DNA of 64,000 nt from Micrococcus sp023147585 (GTDB lineage Bacteria > Actinomycetota > Actinomycetes > Actinomycetales > Micrococcaceae): assembly GCF_044872765.1 (NCBI RefSeq), contig NZ_CP085253.1:248001-312000 (forward strand), read 5' to 3'. This document shows positions 50,488 to 58,340 of the stretch, piece by piece; position 1 is the stretch's first letter; each line of letters begins with the position of its first letter. A program made the translations under genes and the position numbers. The notes under the pieces are model-generated. The model was not told the DNA's origin and searched no databases. It worked only from the letters and a program-made list of their open reading frames with translations.

Positions 50488-51771
50488 ATGCCACAGACTC
50501 ATTTCTACGTCTCCGGCGAGGACTCCACGAACGAGAGCGCACCCGCTCAGCAGCGTCTGCGGTGGCCCACCGCGGCAGGCCACACCAGCACGATCAAGAG
50601 CGGGCTCGGTTGGTGGCTGCCGTCGTTGGGTCCGGTCCCGGACCAAGCCATCGACCTGGTGCGCATCGCCGGTGCCGCCTACCTCGCAGATCGGCTCTCG
50701 GGAAGGCCAACCGCCTTCACTCGGCGGCTCCAACTCACGGTCGAAGCCTCCGACCCCTCACTGTGGGAAGCCGATGCCGCGGACCAGCTCGCCCAGCTGC
50801 TCTCCTGGCTGACCGGAGACACCTGGGAAATCGAGTTGGTACAGGATCCGACCACCAGATCAGATCCGCGAGCCGACCAATCGCCCGACAACGTGGCATC
50901 CGTCGCTCTGCTCAGCGGTGGACTCGACTCCTTCCTCGGCGCCCTGCACTTGCTCTCTACTTTGGACGATGCTCCGCTCTTTGTGGGCCACTACGACACT
51001 GCCACCGCGGTGCGACGTGCCCAGAACGCCATCCGCTCTTGGCTTCAAGACTCCTACGCCCCAGCGCCCTCGTACACACAGACCGAGTTCACCCAGGTTG
51101 CCGATAAGAAGGAAAGCTCCAGTCGAAGCCGTTCTCTGCTCTTCGTGGCCCTCGGAGTTGCTATCGCATCAAGCCGCCAGGCAACGACTCTCTTCGTACC
51201 CGAGAACGGCTTCACCAGCCTGAACCTGCCACTACACCCCAACCGGGCCGGCGCCCTATCAACCCGTTCCACCCACCCCGAGACCTTCTACCGCGTCAAC
51301 ACGCTTCTCCACACCCTCGGACTGACCGTATCGGTGACCAACCCGTTCGCCGCCCACACAAAGGGCGAGGAGATGCGCCTCGTTGCCGACCGCCAGCCAC
51401 CAGCAGGCTGGGAGCACACCGCTGGCTTGACCGTCTCGTGCAGCAAACTCGATGGCGCCCGAATCAAGGGCGGCAACTCCACCCTGAACTGCGGGCTGTG
51501 CTACGCCTGCGTCACCCGCCGAGGAGCCTTCATCGCAGCCGAAACAGACGACTCGACCATCTACCTGTCCGACCACCTCACTGGAACCGCACGAAGTGAA
51601 CTCCTGGAGCGGAGATACAGTGACCGCGCTGCTATCAGCTACGCAACCGCCCGAGGAATCGACGACGATGCGATCGACGCGGGGACATGGCCTCCCGATG
51701 CGGACCTCGATGAAATCAGCGACCTTGCCAAACGCGGACTCGCCGAACTCGGGAAGGTCGACCTGACGTGA
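50488..51771 (+). CDS. qatC: Qat anti-phage system QueC-like protein QatC
   Basis: 427 residues. A QueC-like ATP-pyrophosphatase domain carries the PP-loop motif LLSGGLDSFLG (SGGLDS at 143-148) and a four-Cys zinc site, Cys318 with Cys335-x2-Cys338-x2-Cys341 (NCGLCYAC), matching the arrangement in preQ0 synthase QueC. An extra N-terminal domain (1-130) distinguishes it from the housekeeping enzyme, and no other queuosine genes are nearby. In Qat it may install a 7-deazapurine or similar nitrile-type modification on a nucleic acid or protein; that is inference. qatD overlaps the stop by 4 nt. Confidence 0.9.
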   Translation: MPQTHFYVSGEDSTNESAPAQQRLRWPTAAGHTSTIKSGLGWWLPSLGPVPDQAIDLVRIAGAAYLADRLSGRPTAFTRRLQLTVEASDPSLWEADAADQLAQLLSWLTGDTWEIELVQDPTTRSDPRADQSPDNVASVALLSGGLDSFLGALHLLSTLDDAPLFVGHYDTATAVRRAQNAIRSWLQDSYAPAPSYTQTEFTQVADKKESSSRSRSLLFVALGVAIASSRQATTLFVPENGFTSLNLPLHPNRAGALSTRSTHPETFYRVNTLLHTLGLTVSVTNPFAAHTKGEEMRLVADRQPPAGWEHTAGLTVSCSKLDGARIKGGNSTLNCGLCYACVTRRGAFIAAETDDSTIYLSDHLTGTARSELLERRYSDRAAISYATARGIDDDAIDAGTWPPDADLDEISDLAKRGLAELGKVDLT

Positions 51772-52523
51772 CCAGCGCCGACCTTCCGGCGCTGGACGCC
51801 CACGCCCACATCGCTCCCGACGTCACCCGAGACCAAATCACAGCCCTCGGCGACGCCGTCGTGTTCGCTATGACCCGAAGCCTCCACGAAGCTAGTCAGG
51901 TCAAGAACCGACGCGATCACTCGCTCATCTGGGGGCTCGGTATCCATCCGGCCGTCGCAACCGCCCGCGCCGCATGGGACCCGGAACGGTTCAAAGACCT
52001 CCTCCGCTCCTTCGCGCTAGTTGGCGAGATCGGCCTGGACCGCCGCGGAGGCGACTGGGCTCGGCAGTGCTCCATCTTCCAAGAGGTACTGACCATCGTG
52101 CGCAGCGAGCCCGTGCTGGTCTCCATTCACAGCTCCGGAGCGACAACCGAGGTCGTCCAATACCTCACCGATGCCAAGACGCGCGGAGCGATCCTGCACT
52201 GGTTCAACGGAGATGACACCGATGTCAAGCGGGCGATCGACGTCGATGCATACTTCTCGGTCAACGCCGCGATGTCCGAAGATCAGATCCGACGACTTCC
52301 GCGGAACCGGGTTCTGTGCGAGACAGACTTTCCCGCACGCAAGGTGCGTTCCCGCAGACCAGCCGACACAGGACGCATCGAGCTGCTGCTGAGTCAGGCC
52401 TGGGGTACAAGCCCACAAGAGGTTCGCGCAGCGACCTGGTGGAACCTGCGCACGCTCAGCGAGCGCTCCGGCGCCATCGAGCGCCTACCCGAACCTGTCG
52501 CGGACACGCTCTTGTACCTATAG
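51768..52523 (+). CDS. qatD: Qat anti-phage system TatD-family nuclease QatD
   Basis: 251 residues with a TatD metal-dependent hydrolase barrel. All ligands are visible: D10-x-H12-x-H14, GIHP (58-61), E87 in GEIGLD, H121 in SIHS, H144 in LHWF and D187 in ETDFP. The chain is about 10 residues shorter than housekeeping TatD. GTG start overlapping qatC (GTGA). In Qat it is the presumed DNase effector. Given the order ATPase, unknown, QueC, TatD, the operon is complete. Confidence 0.92.
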   Translation: MTSADLPALDAHAHIAPDVTRDQITALGDAVVFAMTRSLHEASQVKNRRDHSLIWGLGIHPAVATARAAWDPERFKDLLRSFALVGEIGLDRRGGDWARQCSIFQEVLTIVRSEPVLVSIHSSGATTEVVQYLTDAKTRGAILHWFNGDDTDVKRAIDVDAYFSVNAAMSEDQIRRLPRNRVLCETDFPARKVRSRRPADTGRIELLLSQAWGTSPQEVRAATWWNLRTLSERSGAIERLPEPVADTLLYL

Positions 52524-52659
52524 TCGGCGGCACCACGCCGAGCGTCCCGCAACCCTGAAAGCCAGAAATAGGGTCCGCAAGTTCGGAGACCCCGCTCTGA
52601 GCACGCCGGCAACTTCGCTGGCGAAGGCGCACAGCCATGAGCAGGGTCGAGGGGACGAC

Positions 52660-53094
52660 TCATCGCTCACGCCCTTGTGGATCGCGGAGCAGTACCCCCG
52701 CAGCGATCAAATGGTTTCGAACAGTGCCGGCCGAAAATCCGAGGCGTGCGCCCACGCGTTCGAGAGACTCGCCCTCGGCATACCGCCGAACCATTTCCTG
52801 AACCTCCGCATCCGAGGGAGCGGTGCGACGAAGACGCACACCTCGCTGGCGCAACAGTGACGCCAGCCGCTGCCGACTCACGCCGACTTCCGTGGCTATC
52901 GTGCGCAGCGTCTCACCGGCCGCGTATTGAGCCTCTGCCGAAAGGAGCACCTCACCGCTGACCCTTGCCTGCTGCCGGACGTGAGACTCCTCGCGACGGA
53001 CACCATGCCGCGCACGAAGACGGATCGCGCGATGCATCAAACTCAAGCGGGCCAGCGGCGGGGCAAGTTTCGACAAGCCTCCCGCTAGGTCCAC
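52660..53094 (-). CDS. HTH reading frame starting in attR; probable C-terminal part of the recombinase gene
   Basis: 144 codons with two helix-turn-helix segments: TLRTIATEVGVSRQRLASLLRQRG and SLERVGARLGFSAGTVRNHLIAAG, each followed by the RLRR or LLRD wing typical of actinobacterial resolvase-like HTH proteins. The first codon, GTG, lies in the attR core itself (53092-53094) and has no ribosome binding site. When the island ends are joined this frame is continuous with the serine-recombinase frame at attL. In the integrated state it could be expressed only from an internal start such as the ATG before HRAIRLRARHG. Confidence 0.78.
   Translation of the reverse strand: MDLAGGLSKLAPPLARLSLMHRAIRLRARHGVRREESHVRQQARVSGEVLLSAEAQYAAGETLRTIATEVGVSRQRLASLLRQRGVRLRRTAPSDAEVQEMVRRYAEGESLERVGARLGFSAGTVRNHLIAAGVLLRDPQGRER
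53090..53094. other. attR of the genomic island (core tccac)
   Basis: The island side reads gcctcccgctagg-tccac. The chromosomal side, cagtcagaaggcccggtccatg, equals the flank of the intact tRNA-Ala at 54554 apart from the base after the core and one base in the terminator loop. Confidence 0.75.
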
Positions 53095-53100
53095 CAGTCA

Positions 53101-53130
53101 GAAGGCCCGGTCCATGCGGACCGGGCCTTC
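53101..53130 (+). terminator. Displaced native terminator of tRNA-Ala
   Basis: A 13-bp perfect stem (53101-53113 with 53118-53130), ending in ttcgtcgtcg. It is identical in stem to the terminator after the second tRNA-Ala. Confidence 0.8.
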
Positions 53131-53182
53131 GTCGTCGTCGGGCTCCTGCGCGGGCCCGGGACGCGACCGCCGCCCTGCGACA

Positions 53183-54313
53183 TCACCGCGCCGCGGCACT
53201 GCGGTGATGTCGCTCCTCCGCGGTCGGTGCGGGGGACACGCCGGGGTACGCGGCGCGCTCGACCGCCGTGAGTGCGGGTTCCACCGCACGACCCTCCCGC
53301 GCCGAGGCGACGGCGGCCTCGAGCACCGCCATCACGGCGACGGCTTGGTCGGGGGTGGCGGCGCCGCCGTTCGAGCGGCCGAGGATCGCGTCGCGCACGT
53401 CCGCGTAGGACCGCTGCTGGGCTCCGGTCGGCGTGGGGACGCGCTCGATGTTCCCCTCCCCGTCGTGCAGGAGGATCGGGTCGGGGTCGACACCCCAGCC
53501 CTCGGCGCCGGGGAGCAGACCCGCGCGCAGCTGCGCCTCCTGCTGATCCGGCAGTTCCTTCACCGCGGAGCCGCGCGTCCCGTGGACCGCGAAGCGCGGG
53601 CTGCCGCCGGCCACGAGCATCGACGCCTGCAGGACCACGCGTCGGCCCGGGTACTGCAGCACGCAGTGCGCCCAGTCCTCGACCGGGGCGCCCGGGCGCA
53701 GGGCCGCGAGGTCGGCGTCCACGCGTTCGGGGACGCCGAAGAGCAGGAGCGCCTGGTCGACCAGGTGCGGTCCGAGGTCGAACCAGATGCCGCCCCCGGG
53801 CACCGCGGCTTCCCGCCAGCGGTCCCGGACGGTGGGGCGAAAGCGGTCGATCCGGGACTCGAGGTGGACGACGTCCCCGAGCCGGCCGGAGCGGACCAGC
53901 TCGGCGATGCCCAGGAAGTCGCTGTCGAAGCGGCGGTTCTGGAACACCCGCAGCACCCGCCCCGTCTCGGCCGCGAGGTCGCGCAGCTCCCGCGCCTCGG
54001 CCAGACCCAGCGTGAAGGGCTTGTCCACCACCACGTGCCTGCCCGCCCTCAGGGCCGTGCGCGCGAGCGGCGTGTGCTGATCGTTCGGGGCCGCGATCAC
54101 CACGAGGTCCACGTCGTGGCGCGCCAGGAGCGCGTCCACGTCGGGCACCACGACGACGTCCGGCAGGTCCGCGTGCACCGCGTCCGGGCGGCTCGAGACG
54201 ACATGGGTGAACGCGAGTCCCTCCGTGGCGTGGAGCAGGGGGGCGTGGAACGTCTTCCCGGCGAACCCATAGCCGATCAGCGCGGTGCGGATCGGTGCGT
54301 CGGTGGGGGACAT
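53183..54313 (-). CDS. Gfo/Idh/MocA family oxidoreductase
   Basis: 376 residues. An N-terminal Rossmann fold opens with TALIGYGFAGKTFHAPLL (GxGxxG variant GYGFAG, about 11-16), and the conserved DKPFTLGLAEARELRDLA (EKP-like motif with the catalytic Lys, about 97-114) is present. The C-terminal domain contains GGGIWFDLGPHLVDQALLLFG. It is closest in style to YvaA/scyllo-inositol dehydrogenase-like enzymes, but the substrate is not determinable. It lies between the two tRNA-Ala copies on the opposite strand. Confidence 0.87.
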   Translation of the reverse strand: MSPTDAPIRTALIGYGFAGKTFHAPLLHATEGLAFTHVVSSRPDAVHADLPDVVVVPDVDALLARHDVDLVVIAAPNDQHTPLARTALRAGRHVVVDKPFTLGLAEARELRDLAAETGRVLRVFQNRRFDSDFLGIAELVRSGRLGDVVHLESRIDRFRPTVRDRWREAAVPGGGIWFDLGPHLVDQALLLFGVPERVDADLAALRPGAPVEDWAHCVLQYPGRRVVLQASMLVAGGSPRFAVHGTRGSAVKELPDQQEAQLRAGLLPGAEGWGVDPDPILLHDGEGNIERVPTPTGAQQRSYADVRDAILGRSNGGAATPDQAVAVMAVLEAAVASAREGRAVEPALTAVERAAYPGVSPAPTAEERHHRSAAAR

Positions 54314-54404
54314 GCAGGACCTCCTGGTCTGGCGGCGGGCATGAGGCGTCTCCTGCACGCTAGGCCGTGGGGACGCGACGGTCCATCGACGCCGCCCGGC
54401 CGGT

Positions 54405-54433
54405 TTGCGCGGTTGCCGCGGGCCGGGTATCCT
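54405..54433 (+). promoter_or_regulatory. Promoter of tRNA-Ala (second copy)
   Basis: TTGCGC (54405-54410), a 17-bp spacer and TATCCT (54428-54433), about 50 nt before the tRNA. Confidence 0.55.
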
Positions 54434-54481
54434 ATCCAGGTGCTCCAGCCGGTCCGCCGGAAACGGAGTCACCACCCACCT

Positions 54482-54554
54482 GGGGGTATGGCGCAGTTGG
54501 TAGCGCGTCTGCATGGCATGCAGAAGGTCAGGGGTTCGAATCCCCTTACCTCCA
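54482..54554 (+). tRNA. tRNA-Ala (GGC anticodon), second copy
   Basis: 73 nt, identical to 35728-35800, with the same acceptor, anticodon GGC and T arm. It keeps its terminator and shows the empty attachment site sequence. Confidence 0.96.
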
Positions 54555-54561
54555 CCCGTCA

Positions 54562-54591
54562 GAAGGCCCGGTCCATACGGACCGGGCCTTC
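54562..54591 (+). terminator. Terminator of the second tRNA-Ala
   Basis: A 13-bp stem (54562-54574 with 54579-54591), 8 nt after the tRNA; same stem as 53101-53130. Confidence 0.8.
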
Positions 54592-54830
54592 GTCGTCGTG
54601 GCGGCCGGCTCGCCGTCGTGACCACTCTGCGCTCTCCACCCGCATGGCACCCCCCACCGGTCACGGCCGGGTTGCGGTCCCGCGTCGATCGCGCATCGAC
54701 GTCGCACAGCCCTTTCACGGCATGCTCTCGGCGGACAGACTCGAGGCGTCCCCACCCGTGGAGCCCGGGACACCGGTGCTGCAGAGGCGGGGCCGCCGGC
54801 CCTGTCCGGCCGACTCAGTGAGGAGCTGCC

Positions 54831-55910
54831 ATGTCCGTCATCCGTACCCGTCGTCCCTCCCTCCGTCACCTGCCCGCCGCCGTCGCCACCGCCGGCCTCA
54901 TGACCACCGTCGCGCTCGCCGGCCCCGCCGCCGCCTGGGACGACGCCCATGGCCCCCAGGCCGGCTACTTCCAGGCCGTTGACCACAAGAACGTCACCGC
55001 CGCCTTCTTCCAGACCTACGACGGCTACGACCCGAAGGACCTCACGCTCACGCTCACCCCGGTGGCCGAGGACGGCACCCGCCTGGAGGGCGGCCAGGAG
55101 GTCGAGTTCACCGCCCTGGACGTCATCGACGGCGGCGCCGTGGACGTCCTCGAGACCCGCCGCGCGCTCGGCGCGGCCGGTGAAGGCCTCGTGCGGTACG
55201 ACGTGGAGGTGGACGGGCAGCTGCTGAACATGGGCATCACTCTCCAGGCGGACGCCGACCTCGCCGACGATCAGGGCGCGGCCGTCCACTCCGTCGACGG
55301 CCCGTAGACAGCCCACCTCGGGGACCGGCCCCTGGCCTGGGACTCGGCCATGCAGCTGGCACCCGGGGTGGCGGGCGCCGAGATCGTCCACCTGGTCGCC
55401 GCGCCGACGACGGAGAACACCTACGCGGCGGTCGTGGCCGAGCCGCCCCACGGTGAGGTCTTCGCGTTCCGTGACTCGGAGCACTCCGAGCTCCGTGCCT
55501 GGTACATCCCCGACGAGGGCTTCGTCGGCACGGACACCTTCACCGTCGACTTCCACAGCGACCACGTCGCCCATGTCCAGACCGTCACCGTGCATGTCGG
55601 CGAGGAGATCCCCGCCGCGTACGACGGCTTCGTCGATGCCGAGGACGGCGTCCTCAACGGGAAGCCGCTCGACCTGACCGACCCGGACACCGCCGCGGCG
55701 CTCGCCGCGTTCCGGGGCGACGCGGCCGCCCCGGCTCCGGGGGATGAGGAGGAGCAGACCGCTCCGGTCGAGGGCGACGCCGACGAGCAGCACACGACCC
55801 CGGACACCGTCGAGACGGGGCAGTCCACCGGCTGGTGGCTGGCCGGCCTCGGTGCCGCCGCCGCGGGGGTGCTGGTCGCGGCCCGCCGTTGTCTGGGTCT
55901 GACCGACTGA
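54831..55910 (+). pseudogene. Ig-like cell-surface protein, interrupted by an in-frame amber codon
   Basis: One frame of 360 codons. It starts with a signal peptide (RHLPAAVATAGLMTTVALAGPAAA, cleavage near residue 36), then a beta-rich domain, then TAG at 55305-55307. The same frame continues with a cadherin/VCBS-like domain (PPHGEVFAF...YIPDEGFVGTDTFTVDF), an acidic linker and a C-terminal hydrophobic span (TGWWLAGLGAAAAGVLVAARR) preceded by DTVETG, a degenerate sortase-type motif. The downstream half has no start signal of its own. It is either a recent pseudogene or, less likely, a read-through gene. Its paralog lies at 60830. Confidence 0.72.
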
Positions 55911-55934
55911 CAGCCCGCCGCACACAGATCCGTC

Positions 55935-55971
55935 GACGCGCCGCCCCTCTCACGCGGAGGGGCGGCGCGTC
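55935..55971. terminator. Terminator after the surface-protein gene
   Basis: A perfect 15-bp stem (55935-55949 with 55957-55971) around a 7-nt loop. Confidence 0.75.
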
Positions 55972-56025
55972 CGTGCCGGCATGACACGCGGCCGGCAGCC
56001 CGGGCGTCAGTCGCCGAGGCACGCC

Positions 56026-56367
56026 ATGGGCGCGGGCAGCCCGGACATCCAGGAGTCGATCTTCGCGGTGCTCCCCGGCCTCGTGCTGCTGGTGATGTTC
56101 TGCGTGACCGCGCTGGACTCCACCGACCCCGACCCCGACGACGGCTCCGGCTCCTCCGTGTTCGGTGTCGGCACCGTGTTCATCCTGGGCATGGGCGTGC
56201 TGGCGATCGGCGTGGTACTGATGATGTGGACACGGCTGCGCCACCCGGCGTACTTCCGCGGCGAGACCCTGCCGCAGACGGACTCGACCCGACCCATCCC
56301 GATCATCCGTCCGGACGACGACGGCACTGCCGTGGTCCGGGACCCGAACGAGAGGACCCACTCATGA
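56026..56367 (+). CDS. Hypothetical two-span membrane protein, coupled to gabD
   Basis: 113 residues, two hydrophobic helices (SIFAVLPGLVLLVMFCVTAL and TVFILGMGVLAIGVVLMMW) joined by an acidic loop (STDPDPDDGSGSS), and a polar C-terminal tail. Not recognised. The ATG at 56026 has a weak GAGG; the ATG at 55981 is also in frame. The stop overlaps the gabD ATG (ATGA), so the two genes share a transcript. Confidence 0.6.
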   Translation: MGAGSPDIQESIFAVLPGLVLLVMFCVTALDSTDPDPDDGSGSSVFGVGTVFILGMGVLAIGVVLMMWTRLRHPAYFRGETLPQTDSTRPIPIIRPDDDGTAVVRDPNERTHS

Positions 56368-57749
56368 GCACCCCCGCCGGCTATCGCGTGCAGGACCCCA
56401 GCACCGACCAGGTCGTGGAGACCTTCCCGGCCCTCGCCGACGGTGAGGTCGACCAGGTGCTGGCCGCCGCCGAGACCGCCCAGCGCGCGTGGGCCGCCCT
56501 CCCCATCGAGGAACGCGCCACCATCGTGCAGAAGGTCGCGGACCTCTTCGAGGAGCGCAAGGACGAGCTCGCGCAGATCATCGCCACCGAGATGGGCAAG
56601 CGCGTGACCGAGGGCGTCGAGGAGGCGGAGTTCAGCTCGGCCATCTTCGGCTACTTCGCGGACAAGGGTCCCACCCTCGCCGCGGACCGCCCCATCGAGA
56701 CCTTCGAGGGCGGCCGCGCCATGATCCGCCACCTGCCCCTGGGCGTGCTGCTGGGGGTCATGCCGTGGAACTTCCCGTACTACCAGATCGCCCGTTTCGC
56801 CGCGCCGAACCTCATGCTCGGCAACGCGATCGTGCTCAAGCACGCCGAGATCTGCCCGCGCTCGGCCCTGGCCGTGCAACAGATCATGGACGACGCCGGC
56901 GTGCCGGCCGGCGTGTACACCAACGTCTTCGCCACGCACGACCAGATCGCCGAGTTCATCGCCGACCCGCGCGTGGCCGGCGTCTCCCTGACCGGCTCCG
57001 AGCGGGCCGGCTCCGTGATCGGCGCGCTCGCGGGCCAGCACGTCAAGAAGGCCGTCCTCGAGCTCGGCGGGTCGGACCCCTACATCGTGCTCGACGCCGA
57101 GGACCCGGCCGAGGCCGCCCGCACCGCGTGGGCGACCCGCATGTACAACATGGGCCAGGCCTGCAACTCCAACAAGCGCATGATCGTCTCGGCGGACATC
57201 CATGACGCCTTCGTGGCCGAGCTGGTGTCCCTGGCCGAGGCCATGAAGCCCGGGGAGGCCGTCGACGAGGACCCGACGGTCTTCACCCCGCTGTCCTCGC
57301 GCGGTGCCGCCGAGGGCCTGGCCGAGCAGGTGGAGCGGGCCCGTCAGCAGGGCGCGACCGTCCACGTCGGCGGGACCGTCACGGACGAGGCGGGCGCCCG
57401 CTTCGCCCCGGCCGTGATCACGGGCGTCACCTCCGGGATGGACGCCTACCGCGAGGAGCTCTTCGGCCCCGTCGCCGTCGTCTACAAGGTGGAGTCCGCG
57501 GACGATGCGCTCGCCCTCGCCAACGACTCCCAGTATGGCCTGGGCGGCGCCGTGTTCTCCCAGGACGAGGTCCAGGCCGAGAGGATCGCCCGGCAGCTCG
57601 AGGTCGGCATGGCCAACGTCAACACGCCGGCGGGCGAGGGGGCGGAGATCCCGTTCGGCGGCGTCAAGCGCTCCGGCTTCGGCCGCGAGCTCGGCCCGCT
57701 CGGCATGGACGAGTTCGTCAACAAGCAGATGTACTTCGTCCAGGACTGA
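56364..57749 (+). CDS. gabD: NAD(P)-dependent succinate-semialdehyde dehydrogenase
   Basis: 461-residue ALDH that oxidises succinate semialdehyde to succinate in the GABA shunt. Motifs: MPWNFPYYQIARFAAPNLM (about 130-148), the glutamate motif LELGGSDPYIVL (about 233-244) and the catalytic Cys in NMGQACNSNKRM (about 267). EIPFGGVKRSGFGRELG lies near the end. It belongs to the short SSADH type (Sad/GabD1-like). gabT lies 0.6 kb downstream on the opposite strand, which supports the pathway assignment. Confidence 0.88.
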   Translation: MSTPAGYRVQDPSTDQVVETFPALADGEVDQVLAAAETAQRAWAALPIEERATIVQKVADLFEERKDELAQIIATEMGKRVTEGVEEAEFSSAIFGYFADKGPTLAADRPIETFEGGRAMIRHLPLGVLLGVMPWNFPYYQIARFAAPNLMLGNAIVLKHAEICPRSALAVQQIMDDAGVPAGVYTNVFATHDQIAEFIADPRVAGVSLTGSERAGSVIGALAGQHVKKAVLELGGSDPYIVLDAEDPAEAARTAWATRMYNMGQACNSNKRMIVSADIHDAFVAELVSLAEAMKPGEAVDEDPTVFTPLSSRGAAEGLAEQVERARQQGATVHVGGTVTDEAGARFAPAVITGVTSGMDAYREELFGPVAVVYKVESADDALALANDSQYGLGGAVFSQDEVQAERIARQLEVGMANVNTPAGEGAEIPFGGVKRSGFGRELGPLGMDEFVNKQMYFVQD

Positions 57750-57763
57750 CACCCCACGACGAC

Positions 57764-57800
57764 GACGGGCCCGCCTCCGGTGACCGGAGGCGGGCCCGTC
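57764..57800. terminator. gabD terminator
   Basis: A perfect 17-bp stem (57764-57780 with 57784-57800) with a tga loop. Confidence 0.82.
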
Positions 57801-57947
57801 CGCGTCCCGCCGGCGTGGCGGGAGCGATGGGTCAGCGACGCGCATGTCGCACAGCGGGGTCTGGGCTGGCGCGCCCTTGTCCCTTCATCCGGGGCGCGGC
57901 CATCATGGATCGGATCCCCGTCGAGAACTGCAGAATCGAGATGTCTG

Positions 57948-58259
57948 ATGTACCCCACCCCGATGACCTTCGACGTGGCGCGCGCCGGCCGCGCTCTCGC
58001 ACAGGTCAGTGTCCGCACACTGGCCACCGCGGCCGGCCTCGAGAAGGAGCAGCTGCGCCGCTTCGAGAAGGGGCTGGCCGACCTGCGGGTGGACGAGCGT
58101 CTGCGTCTGGAGAAGGCCCTGCGGAAGTACGGCGTCGGGCTGGTCCCGGAGGACGAGTTCGGCGGCACGGGGGTCCGCCGGATCTTCACCGCCGATAAGT
58201 CCCGGCGCCTCGAGGCCATGGAGAACGAAGGCAGCCCCGCGTACGAGGACGACATCTGA
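57948..58259 (+). CDS. Small XRE-like HTH protein
   Basis: 103 residues. ARAGRALAQVSVRTLATAAGLEKEQLRRFEKG (about 10-41) has the pattern of an XRE/Cro DNA-binding domain (SVRTLATAAGLEKEQLRRFE). A short C-terminal region (RKYGVGLVPEDEFGGTGVRRIFT) follows, as in chromosomal XRE proteins of alphaproteobacteria and micrococci. ATGs at 57948 and 57963 are in frame. The target is unknown; the neighbourhood suggests gab genes or itself. Confidence 0.7.
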   Translation: MYPTPMTFDVARAGRALAQVSVRTLATAAGLEKEQLRRFEKGLADLRVDERLRLEKALRKYGVGLVPEDEFGGTGVRRIFTADKSRRLEAMENEGSPAYEDDI

Positions 58260-58277
58260 GTCCTCTGCCGACAGGCG

Positions 58278-58314
58278 GACGGCCCCGCATCCCGGGCAGG
58301 GATGCGGGGCCGTC
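58278..58314. terminator. Bidirectional terminator between the XRE gene and gabT
   Basis: A perfect 16-bp stem (58278-58293 with 58299-58314) around gggca... in a convergent gap. Confidence 0.8.
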
Positions 58315-58340
58315 GTCGTCGGTCCGCCGGTGGCGGGGGC

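Larger units (their letters stand above)
35801..53094. mobile_element. Mobilizable genomic island at tRNA-Ala (about 17.3 kb)
   Basis: Bounded by attL and attR with core tccac. It carries a serine-recombinase fragment at one end and an HTH reading frame at the other, a MobF relaxase, two IS3-family elements, thiamine genes and a Qat defence operon. Codon use is visibly less extreme in G/C than in the flanking backbone. There are no type IV secretion or coupling-protein genes, so it could at most be mobilized in trans. With the recombinase truncated by an IS, it is probably no longer self-excising. Confidence 0.85.

Noticed and set aside
50488..51771. qatC as queuosine biosynthesis QueC
   Set aside because: No queD, queE or queF nearby, and a long extra N-terminal domain not found in housekeeping QueC.
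51768..52523. qatD as a housekeeping TatD gene
   Set aside because: It overlaps qatC and ends a four-gene unit with KAP ATPase and QueC-like genes on an island; that context defines Qat.
55350..55910. Second half of the interrupted surface protein as a separate gene
   Set aside because: Same frame as the first half, no ribosome binding site, no signal peptide, and the domain structure only makes sense joined to the upstream half.
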